Assembly (NCBI GenBank): GCA_021158845.1
Contig: JAGGSY010000058.1
Coordinates: forward strand, 1-9,743
DNA: 9,743 nt
Direction of reading: 5' to 3'
From: Caldisericia bacterium
GTDB taxonomy: Bacteria > Caldisericota > Caldisericia > B22-G15
Under the pieces are notes generated by a model. That model did no database searches and was not told the origin of the DNA. It saw only the letters and a program-made list of their open reading frames with translations. This document shows positions 6,911 to 9,743 of this stretch, piece by piece. Numbering within the stretch: the first letter of the stretch is position 1; each line of letters starts with the position of its first letter. A program made the translations under genes and the position numbers.

Positions 6911-8974
6911 CTATAATTGTTTTTTTACAATTTCCTCAAAAGACGCAAATTCCTTAAATATGTTGAGTAGGTTTGAGAGAAGAGATAATCTATTCTCTCT
7001 TATATTTTCATTTTTATCCATAACAAGGACATTATCAAAGAACTTATTGATCTCTGGAACAATAGAGTAGAATTCATTCATAATCTTTTCAAAATCCATC
7101 AAATCTAACTTCTGAATCTTTCTTTCTAATTCGCAGCATTTAGAGAAAAGTTTTTTTTCGTAATCAGTTAAGAATATTTCCTCTTTTAATTCCTTGTTTG
7201 GTTTAAAGTCTCTAACGATATTGTAGATTCTCTTGTATGCAAGAACAAAGTTATTGAATTCTTTTGAATTGTAGTTTTCCTCAATGAATCTTGCCTTTTT
7301 AAAAGACAGATAAGGTGAAAAATCATCTCTTTTAAGAACCGCATTTATTCCATCATATCTTACATTTAACTCTTCAAGGATTATCTTAAATCTCTGTTTT
7401 AAAAACTTTATGAGGTTTTCTTTCTTAAAGTCCTTCACTAAATCTTTATCAAAATTTCTGAGGGCTATATCTATAAGTTCACCGATATTAACTGTATTTT
7501 TAAATGAAATAAGTATAGATAAAAGTCCAATGGCTACTCTTCTCAAACCATAGGGATCTTCTGAACCTGTTGGTTCAAGTCCTACAGCAAAACTTCCCAC
7601 AAGAGTATCAACTCTGTCAATAATTCCAAGCACTTTTCCTGTATTTGTGTGTGGCAATCTGTCTCCCTTAAATCTTGGGAAAATGTGATCAAGTATGGTT
7701 TGTGCTACATCCTCTTTCTCTCCTGATTCCAGAGCAAGCTCCTTTCCAACAAATCCATGAAGTTCTGGATATTCAGCAACGGTTAAGGTACCAAGATCTG
7801 CCTTTGACAGGAGTGCCGCTCTATCTAAAACAAGTCTTTCCTTTTCTGTTAGATTAAACATCTCTCCAATAAAAGAAGTAAGTTTAAGAATCCTCATTGT
7901 TTTATCATAGTAAGAACCTAAATGGGTTTCAAAAGTTATAGACTTTAAAAAATCAATTCTATCCTTAAGTGGTATCTCCCTATCTTTGTTGTAGAAAAAT
8001 ACAGCATCGTCTATTTTGGCACTAACAACACGGTTAAATCCATTTTTAATTACCACTGTATTCCTGTTTATTCCATTCTGAACCCCAAAGACATACAAAA
8101 TCTCTCCATCCCTAAACCCTGGAAACATACGAGCACCCATCTTTATTATTCCAGAGACTATACTCTGGGGTATCTTCTTTGCCTCCTTTGATAGCACTAA
8201 ATGAAACACCTTTGGTGATTCTGTAAGATCTGCCAACTCATAAATAAGATTTTTATCTTTGTCTATCTCTACAAGAAACTCTTTCTCCATTTCTAAAAGA
8301 GAGGAATTAATTATTTCTATTCTCTCATCAGAAGATATAACTATAGCTTCTTTTTTCATAGCATCTTTATAATCATTGAAATTCTTTACTACTATATCTC
8401 TTTTCTCTGTTTTTAAAAATGGTTTTGTTCTATTACTGGATTTAACCGTGCCTATTTTAAAATTAACAACCCCATCACCAAAAATGGAAACAATCCATCT
8501 TATTGGTCTTACAAAAGTAACTCCATCCCACCTCATACTTTTCTTCATGGGAATTGAAAGAATTATTTTAGGTAAGTTTTCCTCCAATAAATATTTTGTT
8601 TCTTTTTTCTCCAGTTTTTTATTTAGAAATACATATTCTCCCTGAGTGGTTTTCTCTATGGATATATCCTCTATGGTGGCACCATGTTTTGATAGAAATC
8701 CCTTTAAGGCAGGGGATGGTTCACCATTTTGAGTAAATGATATTTTTTTAGAAGGTCCTTTGATCTTTATCACCTTTTCTTTTTGCTCTTCAGATACATT
8801 CTTTACATAAAAGATAAACCTTCTTGGTGTAAAATAAACCTCAACTTCATCATGTTCTATCTCTTCCTCTTTAAAGAAATTCTTAAGATTGGTTGCTATT
8901 GCTTCAGCAGTTTCTTTAAGAAAACGAGAAGGGATTTCCTCACATCCAATCTCTAAGAAAAAATCTTTACTCAT
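6911..8974 (-). CDS. glyS: Glycyl-tRNA synthetase beta subunit
   Basis: This 687-residue beta subunit belongs to the bacterial alpha2beta2 glycyl-tRNA synthetase and binds tRNA-Gly for the catalytic alpha subunit. The N-terminus SKDFFLEIGCEEIPSRFL and TPRRFIFYV (49-57) are family-typical. MRWDGVTFVRPIRWIVSIFG (147-166), ARMFPGF (281-287) and SAKIDDAVFFYNKDREIPLKDR (318-339) follow. The HD-like region has AEYPELHGFVGKELAL (400-415) and IIDRVDTLVGSFAVG...PTGSEDPYGLRR (451-479). The C-terminal helical anticodon-binding (DALR-type) domain is at about 570-687. Length is close to the E. coli protein (689). I chose the ATG at 8974 rather than one 13 codons upstream because GTGAGG lies 6 bases before it and the family N-terminus begins there. 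It overlaps the glyQ stop by 8 bases, which suggests coupled, roughly equal synthesis of the two subunits. Two usually conserved motifs are altered (see findings). Confidence 0.96.
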   Translation of the reverse strand: MSKDFFLEIGCEEIPSRFLKETAEAIATNLKNFFKEEEIEHDEVEVYFTPRRFIFYVKNVSEEQKEKVIKIKGPSKKISFTQNGEPSPALKGFLSKHGATIEDISIEKTTQGEYVFLNKKLEKKETKYLLEENLPKIILSIPMKKSMRWDGVTFVRPIRWIVSIFGDGVVNFKIGTVKSSNRTKPFLKTEKRDIVVKNFNDYKDAMKKEAIVISSDERIEIINSSLLEMEKEFLVEIDKDKNLIYELADLTESPKVFHLVLSKEAKKIPQSIVSGIIKMGARMFPGFRDGEILYVFGVQNGINRNTVVIKNGFNRVVSAKIDDAVFFYNKDREIPLKDRIDFLKSITFETHLGSYYDKTMRILKLTSFIGEMFNLTEKERLVLDRAALLSKADLGTLTVAEYPELHGFVGKELALESGEKEDVAQTILDHIFPRFKGDRLPHTNTGKVLGIIDRVDTLVGSFAVGLEPTGSEDPYGLRRVAIGLLSILISFKNTVNIGELIDIALRNFDKDLVKDFKKENLIKFLKQRFKIILEELNVRYDGINAVLKRDDFSPYLSFKKARFIEENYNSKEFNNFVLAYKRIYNIVRDFKPNKELKEEIFLTDYEKKLFSKCCELERKIQKLDLMDFEKIMNEFYSIVPEINKFFDNVLVMDKNENIRENRLSLLSNLLNIFKEFASFEEIVKKQL

Positions 8975-9743
8975 TGTAAGCCTCACTGTAGAGTTTTGCG
9001 CACATATTTGCAATTCCTCTAATTCTATTTATATAGTTTGTTCTCTCCGTAACTCCAAAAGCTCTTCTTGCATCAAGAATATTAAAGATATGGGAGCATT
9101 TCAGTGCATACTCATACGCTGGCAAAATCAATCCATCTTCAAGAAGTTTTTTTGCTTCTATTTCAAAAGTGTCAAAAGTATTTTTAAGCATCTTAATATT
9201 CGCCTTTTCAAAGGAATATATACAGTGTTCTCTCTCTTCCATGAGTCTTAACTCTCCATAGGTGTATTCTTTGTTCCACATAATATCAAAGATAGATTTT
9301 TTATTCTGCAAGAAAAGCACAATTCTTTCAAGACCGTATGTTATCTCCACAGAAACAGGAGATAAGTTAATTCCACCAGCCTGTTGAAAGTATGTAAATT
9401 GCGTTATCTCCATCCCATCAAGCCAGACTTCCCAACCAACTCCCCATGCACCAAGTGTAGGCGCCTCCCAGTTATCTTCAACAAATCTTATGTCATGTTC
9501 GCTTTCCTTTATACCTAACTCTTCAAGACTTCTTATGTAGAGAGGTATAACATCATCTGGTGGTGGTTTTAAAATTACCTGGAATTGATAATGTTTGTAA
9601 AGTCTGTTTGGATTTTCTCCATATCTACCATCCGCTGGTCTCCTTGAAGGTTGAACATAAGCTACCCTCCATGATTTTTTACCCAATACACCGAAGAAGG
9701 TGAGAGGGCTCATTGTTCCAGCACCTACTTCTATATCATACCC
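8967..9743 (-). CDS. glyQ: Glycyl-tRNA synthetase alpha subunit, partial (5' end beyond window)
   Basis: The catalytic class II alpha subunit activates glycine with ATP and charges tRNA-Gly together with GlyS. The frame is open to the window edge, showing 258 residues. Comparison with the E. coli protein suggests about 30 N-terminal residues are missing. The visible part begins in the conserved DIEVGAGT (3-10). Motif 2 follows in PSRRPADGRYGENPNRLYKHYQFQV (32-56), then RFVEDNWEAPTLGAWGVGWEVW (87-107), ITQFTYFQQAGG (113-124) and motif 3 EITYGLERI (133-141). The C-terminal NILDARRAFGVTERTNYINRIR (221-242) is also typical. An in-frame ATG exists at 9713, but GAGT-Met-SP is internal to the conserved block, so it is not the start. 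The stop overlaps the glyS ATG by 8 bases. Confidence 0.97.
   Translation of the reverse strand, partial: GYDIEVGAGTMSPLTFFGVLGKKSWRVAYVQPSRRPADGRYGENPNRLYKHYQFQVILKPPPDDVIPLYIRSLEELGIKESEHDIRFVEDNWEAPTLGAWGVGWEVWLDGMEITQFTYFQQAGGINLSPVSVEITYGLERIVLFLQNKKSIFDIMWNKEYTYGELRLMEEREHCIYSFEKANIKMLKNTFDTFEIEAKKLLEDGLILPAYEYALKCSHIFNILDARRAFGVTERTNYINRIRGIANMCAKLYSEAYNE
8981..8986 (-). promoter_or_regulatory. Shine-Dalgarno sequence fixing the glyS start
   Basis: GTGAGG on the minus strand lies 6 bases before the ATG at 8974, inside the end of glyQ. It favours this start over the in-frame ATG at 9013, which would add 13 residues not expected in the family. Confidence 0.7.

Noticed and set aside
8975..9013. 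Upstream ATG of glyS giving a 700-residue protein
   Set aside because: The extra 13 residues are not part of the family N-terminus and would raise the overlap with glyQ to 47 bases. The ATG at 8974 has a ribosome-binding site.
8889..9251. Plus-strand open frame spanning the glyQ-glyS junction
   Set aside because: It is antisense to two conserved genes and has no family resemblance.
9711..9713. ATG at 9713 as the start of glyQ
   Set aside because: The frame stays open to the window edge and encodes GYDIEVGAGT, a conserved internal block, so the true start is off the window.

Overview
This window is one tightly packed, single-direction gene cluster read entirely from the minus strand. It belongs to a low-G+C bacterium. 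In transcription order it holds glyQ (5' end off the window), glyS, ppdK, dgt, dnaG, rpoD/sigA and rimI (3' end off the window). No gap between genes exceeds 15 bases, and three of the junctions are overlaps. I see no tRNA, rRNA, CRISPR array, mobile element, terminator or stretch of non-coding DNA.

Organism: the coding strand is strongly purine-rich. Arginine is written mainly with AGA/AGG, isoleucine often with ATA and glycine mostly with GGA, and the proteins are rich in Lys, Glu and Ile. The primase and primary sigma factor are compact. Together these suggest an AT-rich, probably thermophilic bacterium, with Thermotogota, Dictyoglomota, Caldisericota, Atribacterota or thermophilic clostridia as candidate groups. 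The window alone does not settle the lineage. The heterotetrameric alpha/beta glycyl-tRNA synthetase and a glyQS-ppdK-dgt-dnaG-rpoD order fit bacteria of this kind.

Layout: 9743-8967 glyQ (alpha, catalytic subunit), 8974-6911 glyS (beta subunit), 6895-4178 ppdK (pyruvate phosphate dikinase), 4191-3076 dgt (dGTPase-like HD phosphohydrolase), 3088-1430 dnaG (primase), 1426-347 rpoD (primary sigma factor), 341-1 rimI (S18 N-acetyltransferase). This is a variant of the macromolecular-synthesis operon. Tandem genes serve translation (glycine charging, ribosomal protein acetylation), central energy metabolism (PEP/pyruvate), the dNTP pool, replication priming and transcription initiation.

Translation signals differ sharply between genes that probably share a transcript. 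rpoD has a near-perfect Shine-Dalgarno sequence but a TTG start. dgt also starts with TTG, inside the end of ppdK. dnaG starts inside dgt with no recognisable ribosome-binding site. dnaG also carries an in-frame A_AAA_AAG slippery heptamer at the boundary between its catalytic core and its C-terminal domain, followed by an early -1 frame stop. I found no previously undescribed system. The items most worth checking are the dnaG slippery site, the graded translation signals, and two degenerate motifs in GlyS.
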